Notes under the pieces: generated by a model | What the model was told of the DNA's origin: nothing | The model's input: the letters and a program-made list of their open reading frames with translations, nothing else | Database searches by the model: none | Shown: positions 55,409 to 64,000 of the stretch, in pieces | How the letters are laid out: each line of letters begins with the position of its first letter | Position numbering within the stretch: the first letter of the stretch is position 1 | Translations under genes and position numbers: made by a program | Assembly (NCBI GenBank): GCA_963730405.1 | Contig: CAVSRW010000014.1 | Span: forward strand, 148,497-212,496 | Source: Gaiellasilicea sp963730405 | GTDB taxonomy: Bacteria > Actinomycetota > Thermoleophilia > Gaiellales > Gaiellaceae | Direction: 5' to 3' | DNA length: 64,000 bases

Positions 55409-56876
55409 TCAGCGAACCGCGTTGTAGGCGTTCACCTCACCGGCCCCGTAGAAGCCGTTCCGGGTCCCGCCGGTGCACTCGGCCAGGAACTGGTCGAGCC
55501 CCGGCCGCGGGTTGTAGATGCCCTCGGGGCAGGGCAGCGGCTCGCTCGTCCGCTCGAGGAACGATGCAAGCGCCGCGGGCTGCAGGCCCGGGTGGGCCGA
55601 GAGCGCCAGAGCCGCGACACCGGCTGCGTGCGGGCTCGCCATCGACGTGCCCTGCAGGTAACCCCAGCCGTTCACCCTCGTCACCGTGTTGATGGTCGTC
55701 GAGAGGACGGCGTTCGCGGTCGTCGACACGGCCGGGTTCGGCTGGCGCGTGTCGCCTCCCGGAGCGGTGACGTCGACGACGCCCTGCCCATAGGAGGAGT
55801 AGTAGCTCTTCAGCCGCTCCGTCCCGACCGCCGAGACGGTGACGACGCCCGGCGCCTCGGCGGGCAGGTCGAGGCACGCGCCGTTGATCTCGCGCGTCTC
55901 GACCGGGGAGCTGCCGTCGTTCGGCGACCCGTCGTCGATGAACTTGTGCTGCAGGTCGACGTTCGAGTTGCCGGCCGACGCGACGTTCAGCACGCCCTGC
56001 GCCTGCGAGTAGCGGATCGCACGCTGAACGGCCTGCCAGACCGGCCGCTGGCGCGGGTCGTTGCGGCAGTTGAACTCCCACGGATCGATGAAGTAGCTGT
56101 TGTTCGTGATCTGCATGCCTTGTGCGGCGGCCCACATGAAGCCGCAGACCGCGGCCTCGGGATAGATGAAGCCGGCGTCGGTGACGACCTTCACCGAGGC
56201 GACCTTCACGCCAGGCGCCACGCCGGCGATGCCGACGCCGTTGAGCGCGGCGGCGATCGTGCCGGCAACGTGCGTGCCGTGGGTCGACGTCGTCGGGTTC
56301 CACGCGGCCTCGGCCGTGTTCACGACGCCGTCGAGGCAGGACGCGCTCTTGTCCTTGGCGATCTGCGTCACGAGGTCGGGATGGGTGCTCGAGATGCCGG
56401 TGTCGAGCACTCCGACGACGACGTCGGAGCTGCCGGTCGTGACCGCGTGCGCCTGTGGGACGTCGATCTGCGTCATGTCCCACTGCAGCCCGAAGAGCGG
56501 CTCGGCGGCCGGATTGCCGGTCGCCTGCTGCGCCTCCGAGTCGACGGTGCCGAGCGTGTCGGCCGCCTCGAGCAGGGTGCCGAGGCCCGCGGTCGACGCG
56601 ACCGCCTCGACGCCGGCGCCGGACGCCGCGTCGCTGAAGTCGGGGTCGGCCGAGCGCGCGACGAGCACGCCGATCTGGTCGTAGGCGGCGGCGACGGTGC
56701 CGCCCGCGGCTCGTCACACGGGCTGAAGCCTTCGCGGTCGACTGGCCCTGCGGCGCGAGCACGAGATAGGTCGTCTCGACCGCCGTCGGCGCCGCGATCG
56801 GCGTCGACGCGGCCACTCCGGCGGCGAGCGCCAGAGCCACCAGGGCGAGAAGCGCCCTGCGGATTGTCGGGTTCAC
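55409..56876 (-). CDS. Secreted subtilisin-family serine protease (S8, frameshifted)
   Basis: About 488 residues with one surplus base near 56702. Signal peptide (about 8-25), a propeptide-like region, then the catalytic domain: Asp in VVVGVLDTGISSTHPD, His in HGTHVAGTIAAAL, oxyanion Asn in SAGNSN, Ser in GTSMASPHAAGVAALAL. The break lies in the propeptide, between VTSR and GGTVAAAYDQIGVLVAR. The protease core is entire. It is a likely extracellular endoprotease. Confidence 0.87.
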
Positions 56877-56915
56877 GTGAGTACCCCCTTGTCTGTGGAC
56901 GAAGGGGACCTACCG

Positions 56916-57731
56916 TCAGGTCGAGAAGAAAAACATCTGCCAGGCTTCCCACCACGTGGGCGCCTCGACGCGGATCGTGCGCCCGTCGAGCCGCTCGACA
57001 CCAGGGTGGAAGCGGAGCCGGTCGGCCGGCTGGGTGCGCTTGAACTCGACCTTGACCTCGCACGGGCTGCCCGGGTCGTAGGGCGCCACGGCCTTCAGGT
57101 CCGAGAGTGCCTTCCTCGCCCCCTCCTCGATCAGCTTCCGCGCGCGCACGGGCGGGATCTGCCGGGCCGAGCCGGAGCTGAATGCCCGCTTCACCGACAC
57201 CGTCGTCAGCCCCTCGCCGAGCAGCGCCTTCCCTTCGCGGCACGACGCCTCGTCGCCCGTGACCAGCAGCACCGGGCAGCCCCAGGTGCCGCAGAGCGCG
57301 GCGTTGATCCCGGTCTCGCCCACCTCGGTGCCGTTGAACCAGAGCCGCTGATAGTCCCGGCCGGAGACGGTGTGGCTCATGTTCCCGTCCTGCGTGCCGG
57401 CCATCGCGTGCATGCCGACGAAGAGCGCGGCGTCGCACCCCTGCTCGAGGAACTCGGTGTAGCCGGTCCACTCCTCCTGCACGACCCACTCGCAGTCCTC
57501 GTGCAGCAGCTCCGGCACGAGCGAGTTGAACGTCCAGCCGCCGCCGGCGCCGTGGCAGTCCATGACGACGATCTCGGTCGCCCCGGCGGCCTTGGCGCCG
57601 CGCACGGCCGCGTTGATCTCCTCGGTGTAGAGCTTGCGGCCCTCCTCGTACATCGGGTCGCCGCCGCTCGTCTGCTCCGGCTTGACGATCCCGGAGACGC
57701 CCTCCATGTCGCTGATGACGTGGACGCGCAC
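56916..57731 (-). CDS. M55-family D-aminopeptidase (DppA-like)
   Basis: 271 residues, GTG start. Motifs: VHVISDMEGVSGI at the N-terminus (metal Asp/Glu), VMDCHGAGGGWTFN, VGMHAMAGTQDGNMSHTVSG (His pair), NGTEVGETGINAALCGTWGCPVLLVTGD. M55 enzymes are zinc aminopeptidases for D-amino acid peptides, forming a decameric ring in DppA. No Dpp transporter is adjacent. Confidence 0.92.
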   Translation of the reverse strand: MRVHVISDMEGVSGIVKPEQTSGGDPMYEEGRKLYTEEINAAVRGAKAAGATEIVVMDCHGAGGGWTFNSLVPELLHEDCEWVVQEEWTGYTEFLEQGCDAALFVGMHAMAGTQDGNMSHTVSGRDYQRLWFNGTEVGETGINAALCGTWGCPVLLVTGDEASCREGKALLGEGLTTVSVKRAFSSGSARQIPPVRARKLIEEGARKALSDLKAVAPYDPGSPCEVKVEFKRTQPADRLRFHPGVERLDGRTIRVEAPTWWEAWQMFFFST

Positions 57732-57741
57732 GAGCGGGAGG

Positions 57742-58347
57742 CTAACCCCGCTGGCCTGCGACGCGCAGCCCGAGCGCGACGAGCACGACCCCGGTGACGG
57801 CGTCGACCGCACGCCGGAACCGCTCCCGCGCCAGCAGCCGCCGCGCCCGGGCGGCCGCGACCGCGTAGGCGGCGAGCCAGAGCCCGGTCAGGAGCGAGAA
57901 GAGCAGCCCCAACGCGAGCAGCGTCGCGAACGCGGTGCCGAACTGGGGCAGCAGGCTCGTGAAGAACACCGCCATCTTCGGGTTGGCGAGATTGCTGACG
58001 AGACCCTGCCGGAGCGAGCTCCCGCGCGTCGCCGCCGACGCGTGGCGGGGCTCCTGGGAGCGGCGCCGCAGCGCCGCGAGGAGCGACTGGAGACCGAGGA
58101 AGACGAGGTAGGCGGCTCCGGCGAGCTTGAGCGCCGTGAACGCCGGCTGGGACGCGCGCAGGATCGCGACCAAGCCTGCTGCGGCCGCGACCGTCCAGAC
58201 AGCCTGGCCGAGCGCAACTCCGAGCGCCGTCGCGAGACCGCCGGCGCGGCCGCCCAGGAGCGCGTTCCGGATCGTGAGCGCGGTGTCGGGCCCTGGGGTG
58301 CAGATGACGACGGCGGCGACGACCAGGAAGCCGGCCAGCTCGGCCAT
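57742..58347 (-). CDS. LysE/RhtB-family exporter
   Basis: 201 residues with five to six helices. The N-terminal VICTPGPDTALTIRNALLGGRAGGLATALGVALGQ and central LRQGLVSNLANPKMAVFFTSLLPQF are hallmark RhtB/LysE segments. It exports amino acids or related solutes. Its stop lies 10 bases before the aminopeptidase start on the same strand, so the two may be co-transcribed; exporting released amino acids is plausible. Confidence 0.92.
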   Translation of the reverse strand: MAELAGFLVVAAVVICTPGPDTALTIRNALLGGRAGGLATALGVALGQAVWTVAAAAGLVAILRASQPAFTALKLAGAAYLVFLGLQSLLAALRRRSQEPRHASAATRGSSLRQGLVSNLANPKMAVFFTSLLPQFGTAFATLLALGLLFSLLTGLWLAAYAVAAARARRLLARERFRRAVDAVTGVVLVALGLRVAGQRG

Positions 58348-58370
58348 GGAAAGAGCATACGCTGCCCTCC

Positions 58371-59150
58371 GTGGAGACCGGCCTCTCGGGAAAGGGCGTG
58401 CTCGTCACCGGCGCCTCGGGCGGGATCGGCGCAGCGTGTGCGCGCGCCTTCGCCGCCGAAGGTGCCCGCGTCGTCGTCCACTACCACCGCGGCGAGGAGC
58501 GGGCGCGCGACGTGGCGGCGTCCCTCGGCGGCGCGCCGGCGCTGCAGGCCGACCTGACGGACGAGCTCGAGGTCGACCGCCTCTTCGCGGAGGCGCGGAC
58601 CGCGCTCGGTCGGATCGACATCTGCGCAGCCGTCGCCGGCGTCTGGCCCAGCGAGGACCTGCCCGTCTGGCAGCTGCCGCTCGAGCGCTGGGAGCAGACG
58701 CTGCGCCAGAACCTCACCTCGTCGTTCTTGACGGCGCGCGCGTTCCTCCGCGAAGTGGAACGGAACGGCCACGGCTCGCTCGTGCTCGTCGGCTCGACGG
58801 CCGGGATCGTCGGCGAGGCCGGCCACGCGGACTACGCGGCCGCGAAGTCGGCGGTGCTCGGCGGGCTCCTGCTCAGCCTCAAGAACGAGGTCGTCCGCAT
58901 CGCTCCCGGGGCGCGCGTCAACGCCGTCGCGCCCGGCTGGACGGAGAGCCCGATGACGCGCGGCCACGTCGACCCGGACGCGGTGCGCCGCGTCTCGCGC
59001 ACGATGGCGCTGCGCAAGGTCGCGCAGCCGGACGACGTCGCCGCCCAGGTCGTCGTGCTCGCCTCCGACGAGCTCTCGGGCCACGTCACGGGCCAGGTCG
59101 TCACGATCGCCGGCGGGATGGAGGGCCGCGTCGTCCACGACGACGCGTAA
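58371..59150 (+). CDS. SDR-family oxidoreductase
   Basis: 259 residues, GTG start. TGASGGIG cofactor motif (about 13-20), CAAVAGVW in place of NNAG, NLTSSFLTAR, catalytic Ser in VGSTAGIVGE, Tyr-Lys in DYAAAKS (about 155-159), and PGWTESPMTRG. Resembles FabG-like reductases; substrate unknown. Divergent from lysE. Confidence 0.88.
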   Translation: METGLSGKGVLVTGASGGIGAACARAFAAEGARVVVHYHRGEERARDVAASLGGAPALQADLTDELEVDRLFAEARTALGRIDICAAVAGVWPSEDLPVWQLPLERWEQTLRQNLTSSFLTARAFLREVERNGHGSLVLVGSTAGIVGEAGHADYAAAKSAVLGGLLLSLKNEVVRIAPGARVNAVAPGWTESPMTRGHVDPDAVRRVSRTMALRKVAQPDDVAAQVVVLASDELSGHVTGQVVTIAGGMEGRVVHDDA

Positions 59151-59598
59151 CCGCTCCCAGGAAAGGAAACGGCGAGCCCCGGAAGACTCGCCGCTTCAAA
59201 CTCACCTCGCCGCAGGATGATTGCCGTCAGTCCCTCGGACTCGGAGAGCCGTCGTCTCCATCGGCAACGAACCGACGGAACTTGACCCCGAAAAGCGAAG
59301 AGGCCCCTCGCCGCCAAGGGGCCTCTTCTGGGGGGAGAGAGGGCGCCGCCGCCAGGCGCCCTCCCGTTGGCTTCCAGTCTTGGTCGGAAGCCGGACTGCC
59401 CTCCTGGGCTGCACCCGCCACATCGGTGCGCTCAGAAGATGTCCGGAGTATGCGCCGGGGCCGGCCCCCAGGAATCACCCTTCCGGAGTTGACTCCCTCC
59501 CTCGAACGGGGTTGACCGGCGCCGCTTCACTCCGTTCGCCGTAGCGCGCACACCCCTGAAGGGCCGCTACGCGGCCACGTGCCACTACGCTTGCGCGG
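59151..59598 (+). other. 448-base intergenic region with three strong hairpins
   Basis: No gene is supported here. Stems: GGCGAG/CTCGCC (59171-59192), the probable terminator of the SDR gene; GAAGAGGCCCCT/AGGGGCCTCTTC (59297-59328), a 12-bp stem; and GAGGGCGCC/GGCGCCCTC (59339-59363). The long leader before the homocysteine methyltransferase gene would suit a regulatory RNA. I do not recognise the SAM-I, SAM-II, SAH or cobalamin consensus on either strand. Confidence 0.6.
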
Positions 59599-61407
59599 AT
59601 GTCGAGCCGGTTCGAGGAACGCCTGCGGTCGGGACGGCCAATCGTCGCCGACGGCGGCATGGGCGCGCTGATCTCCGGCGCCGTCCCGCGGCTCCGCTGC
59701 CCGGAGGAGGCGAACCTGCGCGCTCCGGAGAGCGTCGTCGCGTTGCACGCGAGCTTCATCCGCGCGGGCGCCGAGCTGATCGAGACGAACACGTTCGGGG
59801 CGAACCGGCGCAAGCTCGCGGCGCATTTCCTCGAGGAGGAGTTCGAGCGGATCAACTCGACGGCCGTGCGCCTCGCCCGCGAGGCGCGCGAGGTGTCGGG
59901 CGCGGACGTGTTCATCGCCGGCTCGATCGGGCCGATCGGCGAGCTCGAGCGCTTCGACCCGGCCGAGCAGAGCCAGCACTTCAGTGAGCAGGCGCAGATC
60001 CTCGAGGGGCGCGGCGCCGACCTGTTCATGCTCGAGACCTTCTTCGACCTCGACGAGCTCGTCGCCGCGATCGACGCCGTCCGAGGCGTCTCCTCGCTCC
60101 CGATCGTGGCGCTGATGACCTTCGACGCCGACGGGCAGACCCTCGGCGGCGTGTCGGCCGAGGACGCGGCGAAGCGGCTCGCCTCACTGGATGTGGCCGC
60201 GGCCGGAGCGAATCACAGCGCCGGGCCGGCAGCGGCGCTGAACGCGCTCGCGTCGATGCAGCACGACGGGCTCGTGCTCGCCGCGCTCCCGAACGTCGGC
60301 CTCGCCAGCCTCGCCGGGAATCGGGTCGTCTTCCCGCATGCGACCCCCGACTACTTCGCCGAGTTCGCGGCGCAGGCCCGCCGGCTCGGCGCCGGGATCA
60401 TCGGCGGCTGCTGCGGCACGACGCCGGCGCAGATCGAGGCGATCAGGACGGCCGTCGACGAGGACCGTGCCCCGGTCGCGCCGCTCGTCGTCCGCGAGCG
60501 CGAGCTCGCCGAGGCGGCCGAGGCGGCGCCGGAGGAGACCGGGCTCGCGCGGATGCTGCGGGAGCAGGAGTTCGTCGTGTCGGTGCAGCTCGATCCGCCG
60601 CTCGGCGCGAACAACGCCGCCCTCGTCGAGGCGGGACGCGAGCTCAGGCAGTCGGGCAAGGCGCACTTCGTCGACGTCAACGACAACCCGCGCGCCCGTG
60701 CGCGGATGAGCGGCGTGATGGCCTCGGTCGCGATCGAGCGGGCCTGCGGGATCGAGACGATCCCGCACCTGACGACGCGCGACATGTCCGTCGCCGGGCT
60801 CGAGTCGCTCCTCCTCGGCGCGCACGCCGAGGGCATTCACAACATCCTCGCCGTCACCGGCGATCCGCCGGAGGAGGGGGACTACCCGGGCGCCCGCGGC
60901 GTCTACGAGGTCGACGCGATCGGACTCACGCGCCTGATCACGAACCTGAACCACGGCGAGGACTACCACGGACGCGGAATCGACGCCCCGACCTCGTTCT
61001 TCGTCGGCGTCGCCGTCAACCCGTCCGCCGACGACCTCGATCTCGAGCTGGAGCGCTTCGAGCGCAAGCTCGAAGCCGGCGCCCAGTTCGGGATGACTCA
61101 GATCCTCTTCGACCTCTCCTACCTCGACTCGTTCCTCGCCCACTTCGGCGGACGCTCGCCGATCCCGCTGCTCGTCGGGATCTGGCCGATGCCGAGCTTG
61201 CAGCTGGCCGTCCGGATCCACAACGAGGTGCCCGGGATCGTCGTGCCCGAGCCCGTCCAGGAGCGCCTCCGGGCTGCCGGAACGGACGCGGCCGAGACGG
61301 GCAAGGCGCTCGCGCGCGAGCTGATCGAGCAGGCCCGCGAGCAGGCAGCGGGCGTCTACCTGGTGGCGCCGTTCCGACGGCCCCTCGGCATCCTCGACGT
61401 GCTCTAG
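59599..61407 (+). CDS. Bifunctional homocysteine S-methyltransferase/methylenetetrahydrofolate reductase
   Basis: 602 residues. N-terminal homocysteine methyltransferase (about 1-290): IVADGGMGALI, ETNTFGANRRKL, and zinc-site GGCCGTTPAQI with Cys271-Cys272. The usual first Cys of the site (GxNC) is His206 in AAGANHSAGP. C-terminal MTHFR (about 320-600): VSVQLDPP, IETIPHLTTRDM, ILAVTGDPPEEGDYPG, QFGMTQILFDL. The fusion makes 5-methyl-THF and passes methyl groups to homocysteine, giving methionine. It overlaps the MarP-like gene (convergent) by four bases. Confidence 0.93.
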   Translation: MSSRFEERLRSGRPIVADGGMGALISGAVPRLRCPEEANLRAPESVVALHASFIRAGAELIETNTFGANRRKLAAHFLEEEFERINSTAVRLAREAREVSGADVFIAGSIGPIGELERFDPAEQSQHFSEQAQILEGRGADLFMLETFFDLDELVAAIDAVRGVSSLPIVALMTFDADGQTLGGVSAEDAAKRLASLDVAAAGANHSAGPAAALNALASMQHDGLVLAALPNVGLASLAGNRVVFPHATPDYFAEFAAQARRLGAGIIGGCCGTTPAQIEAIRTAVDEDRAPVAPLVVRERELAEAAEAAPEETGLARMLREQEFVVSVQLDPPLGANNAALVEAGRELRQSGKAHFVDVNDNPRARARMSGVMASVAIERACGIETIPHLTTRDMSVAGLESLLLGAHAEGIHNILAVTGDPPEEGDYPGARGVYEVDAIGLTRLITNLNHGEDYHGRGIDAPTSFFVGVAVNPSADDLDLELERFERKLEAGAQFGMTQILFDLSYLDSFLAHFGGRSPIPLLVGIWPMPSLQLAVRIHNEVPGIVVPEPVQERLRAAGTDAAETGKALARELIEQAREQAAGVYLVAPFRRPLGILDVL

Positions 61408-62543
61408 CGGACGCAGGGCCCCGTGTCGACCGGGCGCTCCGCAGTGCGGGCCAGCTGCTCACGGACGAGCCGGGTCGGAACACCGTAGCCCTGATCCTCG
61501 ACGCCGACGCGCGAGGCGAAGACCGTCGTGTGGACGCGGCCGCGGATGTCGACCGCGGGCCCGCCGGAGTTGCCGTGCCGCACCTCGCCGCGCAGTGTCG
61601 TGATCAGGCGGCGGACGGGGCCGCGACCGTGCGCGTCCTCTGTCAATACCTCGGTCGTCTGGCCGATCCTCCCGGCCGTGGCGGTGAACACACCGCTCGC
61701 GGGATAGCCGAGGATCGCGACCGACTGGCCGGCGACGGGGTCGACCGCCGTGAGCGGCTCGGCGCCGAGCCCGTCGACGCGGAGCACCGCGATGTCGTCG
61801 TGCGCGTCGAACCCCACGACGATCGCGTCGCGGTACTCGCCGTCGCGGCGGTCGACGCGCGGGTCGTCCATCCCGGCGACGACGTGCGCGTTCGTGACGA
61901 CGAGGTTCGGCGCGGCCGCCCAGCCCGAGCCCGAGATGCCGAGCCCGCAGGCGCTGCCCGTGACCCGGAAGACGCTGTCCCGCGCGGCCTTCACGCCGGG
62001 GCTCGCGAGCAGCGCCGGGTTCGGCGGCGCGACGCGCGCTTCGGGCCCATCGATCGAGAAGAACGGGTCGACCCGCGCGATCGCGTCGAGCAGGCGCGAG
62101 GGCGGCACGCGCTCGTTGATCTCGCCGAGGATCCGCGACCGCTGCACCTCCTCGCGGAGCTCCCGCTGGCCCGGCAGGTGCAGGGCGACCGCACCGCCGA
62201 TCCAGACCAGCGCGGCGCCCGTCGCAGCGCCCAGCAGGAGCCCGCCGAGCGAGTCGAGCAGCCGCAGCGGCGGCACGGCGAAGAGGCCCGTCCGGATCGC
62301 GCCGCCGGCCATGCTCGCGACGCTCTGCAGCAGGATCACGAGCACGACGGCTCCCCCGAGCGCGACGAGCGGCGTGTACGGCGACTCGCTGCCGGAGAGG
62401 AACTGCGGTGCGAGCTTGGCGCCGAAGTACGCGCCGACAGCGACGCTGGCGAGTCCGAGGACGCCGCCGACGAGCCCGCGCCGGAGCCCCGCGAGCGCCG
62501 CGAGCGCGATCACGCCGGCGGCGATCCAGTCGACGGTCGTCAC
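61404..62543 (-). CDS. MarP-like membrane serine protease (CvpA domain + trypsin-like domain)
   Basis: 379 residues. CvpA-type four-helix membrane domain (about 1-125: DWIAAGVIALAALAGLRRGLVGGVLGLASVAVGAYFG, LLDSLGGLLLGAATG). Then a linker and a chymotrypsin-fold protease with His in VVTNAHVVAG, Asp in HDDIAVLRV and Ser in GNSGGPAV; an extra Cys pair may form a disulfide. This is the architecture of mycobacterial MarP, needed for acid and oxidative stress survival. The protease part faces the outside. Confidence 0.93.
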   Translation of the reverse strand: MTTVDWIAAGVIALAALAGLRRGLVGGVLGLASVAVGAYFGAKLAPQFLSGSESPYTPLVALGGAVVLVILLQSVASMAGGAIRTGLFAVPPLRLLDSLGGLLLGAATGAALVWIGGAVALHLPGQRELREEVQRSRILGEINERVPPSRLLDAIARVDPFFSIDGPEARVAPPNPALLASPGVKAARDSVFRVTGSACGLGISGSGWAAAPNLVVTNAHVVAGMDDPRVDRRDGEYRDAIVVGFDAHDDIAVLRVDGLGAEPLTAVDPVAGQSVAILGYPASGVFTATAGRIGQTTEVLTEDAHGRGPVRRLITTLRGEVRHGNSGGPAVDIRGRVHTTVFASRVGVEDQGYGVPTRLVREQLARTAERPVDTGPCVR

Positions 62544-62590
62544 AGGCCTCCAGCCTACTGACGCTCCCGGCTACACTGTCCGTCGCCCCG

Positions 62591-62664
<74 letters not shown>

Positions 62665-63154
62665 CTTCTTGAAGTGCCTGCAAATCGGCATTTCTGTTGT
62701 CCCATCAGACGCGTCGTGCGGCTGACTCGGAGGTCGTGCCAATCACTGTGGCCAAAACGTCTAGGAAAATGCCTGTCAAGACTGCACTGCTGCTGCTACG
62801 GCGGAGCCCGGTCGCATAAACGAAACAGATCACGGCCGCTTCACCCAGAGCCTGTTGAGAGACGGAGCCCAAGGCGGCGCTGCGGGTTGCGTCGGCCGAA
62901 GCGTCAGTTACCACCACAATCAGGCTAAGTCGCGCGCGCAAGGCAGCGCAGTTGCTTCGCGAGTATCTGCGAGCGACGCCGATCGTGAAGTCCTACTTCG
63001 ACGCAGCGGCGGATGCGCCACTGGGGGCGCGTCGCGGTTGAAGCCTCGCATCCCCGGTTTTCCGGACTGTTCGACGAAGCGCACCGCTAAGCCGTGCCGA
63101 GGGGGCGGTCTCATTATTTCTTCTAAGTTTCGAAGATGCTAAAGTAACGTACGC
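62665..63154 (+). other. 490-base gene-poor stretch with a possible decayed gene
   Basis: Visibly lower in GC than its surroundings and with no full gene. A short frame ending TGA near 63042 reads KAAQLLREYLRATPIVKSYFD then AAADAPLGARRG, which looks like genuine protein sequence without a start or intact N-terminus. It directly follows tRNA-Asp, a common place for elements to insert and decay. No integrase or exact tRNA-end duplicate was found by eye. The last 60 bases (AT-rich) should hold the arsR promoter. Confidence 0.5.
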
Positions 63155-63490
63155 ATGTCGCACAGCGGTCGGCCTGTCCACGAGGTGAAGGCAAACCTCT
63201 TTCGTGTGCTCGGCCATCCCGCGCGCGTTCGCATCCTCGAGCTGCTGAGCGACGGGGAACGGTCGGTCGGCGCGCTCCAGAAGGAACTGGGGCTCGACTC
63301 GGGCGGCACGTCGCAGCACCTCGCCGCGCTGCGCCGGATCGGCCTCGTCGAGTCGCGGCGTGAGGGGACGAGCGTCTACTACCGGGTCGAGGACGAGCGG
63401 GTGTTCGACCTGCTCGAAGCCGGCCGCGGGATCATCACTCGGCAGCTCTCCGAGCAACAGTCGATCCTGAACGAGCTCGAGCGCTCGTGA
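63155..63490 (+). CDS. ArsR-family transcriptional regulator
   Basis: 111 residues. Winged helix: LFRVLGHPARVRILELLSDGERSVGALQKELGLDSGGTSQHLAALRRIGLVESRREGTSVYYRVEDE. No ELCVC metal-site motif, so it is not a classical arsenic sensor. A C-terminal helix (about 85-111) may dimerise. GTGA overlap couples it to the following respiratory subunit, so it likely controls that operon. Confidence 0.92.
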   Translation: MSHSGRPVHEVKANLFRVLGHPARVRILELLSDGERSVGALQKELGLDSGGTSQHLAALRRIGLVESRREGTSVYYRVEDERVFDLLEAGRGIITRQLSEQQSILNELERS

Positions 63491-64000
63491 TCGGCGCACT
63501 CCTGGTGGCCGCGCTCGGCGCGGTTGCGATCGGGGCGATCCTGGCACTCGGCCGGCGTGCGTTGGAGCCCGGGCTTTGGATACAGGCGGCGGGAGCGGCG
63601 GGAGTGGGGGTCGCCGGCTTTTGGGTTCTCGCGTCCGGCGACACGCTCGGTATGGAGTTCACGAGCTCGTTCGACCTGCGCTTGGGCGTCGACGGCCTGA
63701 GCGGGCTCTTCCTTGGCACGCTCGGGTTGATCGCGGCTCCAGCGCTCGTGTTCTCGCTCCGGTATCTGGAGCCCAGCCGACGGGGGCGGGTGACCGCTGC
63801 GCTCACCGCGGGGTTCTTCCTCGCGCTCGCGCTCGTCGTCTGCGCCCGGGATCCGCTGACCTTCCTCACGGGCTGGGAGCTGATGACGCTGCTGTCGGCC
63901 ACGGTGATCCTCGTCGCGCGCAGGGCGGACAGGCTGTCGCGGCAGACGGTGTTCAACTACCTCGCAGTCACCCACCTCGGCGGGGTCGGAACCTGGATCG
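63487..64000 (+). CDS. Proton-conducting NDH/hydrogenase-4 subunit (HyfB/NuoL-like), 5' part
   Basis: At least 171 residues, running off the window. GTG overlaps the arsR stop. Five hydrophobic helices are visible. LTFLTGWELMTLLSATVILVARRADRLSRQTVFNYLAVTHLGGVGTWI contains the conserved Glu (GWELM) of the antiporter-like proton channel shared by NuoL/M/N, MrpA/D and HyfB. The GWELMTL form and the ArsR partner favour a hydrogenase-4/formate-hydrogenlyase-type complex. Further genes would decide this. Confidence 0.8.
   Translation, partial: MIGALLVAALGAVAIGAILALGRRALEPGLWIQAAGAAGVGVAGFWVLASGDTLGMEFTSSFDLRLGVDGLSGLFLGTLGLIAAPALVFSLRYLEPSRRGRVTAALTAGFFLALALVVCARDPLTFLTGWELMTLLSATVILVARRADRLSRQTVFNYLAVTHLGGVGTWI

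Noticed and set aside
59151..59598. SAM-type riboswitch before the methionine gene
   Set aside because: I looked for the SAM-I/IV, SAM-II, SAH and B12-box conserved blocks on both strands and did not find them; only unassigned hairpins were kept.
62674..62928. 84-codon frame after tRNA-Asp
   Set aside because: Arg/Cys-rich with no ribosome-binding site or recognisable pattern; treated as non-coding.

Overview
The window is very GC-rich, densely coded DNA with many GTG/TTG starts and 1-4 base ATGA/GTGA/TTGA overlaps between genes. Gene content (bifunctional homocysteine methyltransferase/MTHFR, MarP-like protease, TrhA, Liv transporter set, NarL-type two-component system, secreted Thr-rich and SBBP-repeat proteins, zf-HC2 anti-sigma, small paired CxC proteins) points to an actinobacterium. 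My guess is a Thermoleophilia (Gaiellales/Solirubrobacterales)-like soil or aquatic lineage; the lineage is inference, not a search result.

Layout. 1-4.1 kb: a 3-hydroxybutyrate dehydrogenase, a LysR regulator divergent from isocitrate lyase, a lone receiver domain and tRNA-Glu/tRNA-Val. 4.4-10.1 kb: small membrane and secreted proteins, a FAD oxidoreductase, msrB-msrA, trhA, tRNA-Lys and two tandem small Cys-motif paralogues. 10.1-12.7 kb (minus): a coupled operon of a membrane protein, a cupredoxin lipoprotein, a second membrane protein and a secreted helical protein, followed closely by an ECF-type sigma factor and its zinc-finger partner. 12.8-25.5 kb (minus): a ten-gene, mostly overlapping catabolic operon with a LacI regulator, sugar ABC permeases and binding protein, two ADP-ribosylglycohydrolase-family enzymes, a glycoside-hydrolase/FGE fusion, a CoA-transferase, a CitE-type lyase and a secreted esterase/propeller protein. 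The transporter ATPase is divergent at 25.6 kb, across a LacI-type operator. 26.8-33.8 kb: an HTH-TM-linker protein, a STAS protein, and a NarL-type two-component system divergent from an FtsX-type ABC exporter. 34-43 kb: cupin, TSP3-repeat protein, HxlR regulator, lon, XRE-cupin regulator, beta-lactamase-like protein, dinB, ankyrin/amidinotransferase pair and a PNPOx-like protein. 43-51.4 kb (minus): TPR protein, class V aminotransferase, and a branched-chain-type transporter (livFGMHK) preceded by a bicupin. 51.5-59 kb: an ABC-2 exporter with two permeases, a phosphoesterase, a nucleotidyltransferase-like protein, subtilase, M55 aminopeptidase, LysE exporter and SDR. 59.6-64 kb: HMT/MTHFR fusion, MarP-like protease, tRNA-Asp, a gene-poor degenerate stretch, then ArsR and the start of a proton-pumping NDH/hydrogenase-4-type subunit that runs off the window.

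Two window-wide patterns stand out. First, two families of palindromes sit in gene ends: a 23-bp GCTTGTGTTTC/GAAACACAAGC element (three copies plus a half copy), and long perfect inverted repeats (16- and 22-bp arms) sharing a CCAGGG-W-CTGTCCC core. Second, nine genes are each open only if one extra base is skipped (two bases in one of them). All ten events have the same sign, which suggests systematic single-base insertions in the sequence rather than ten independent pseudogenes. Those genes are annotated over their full reconstructed extent.
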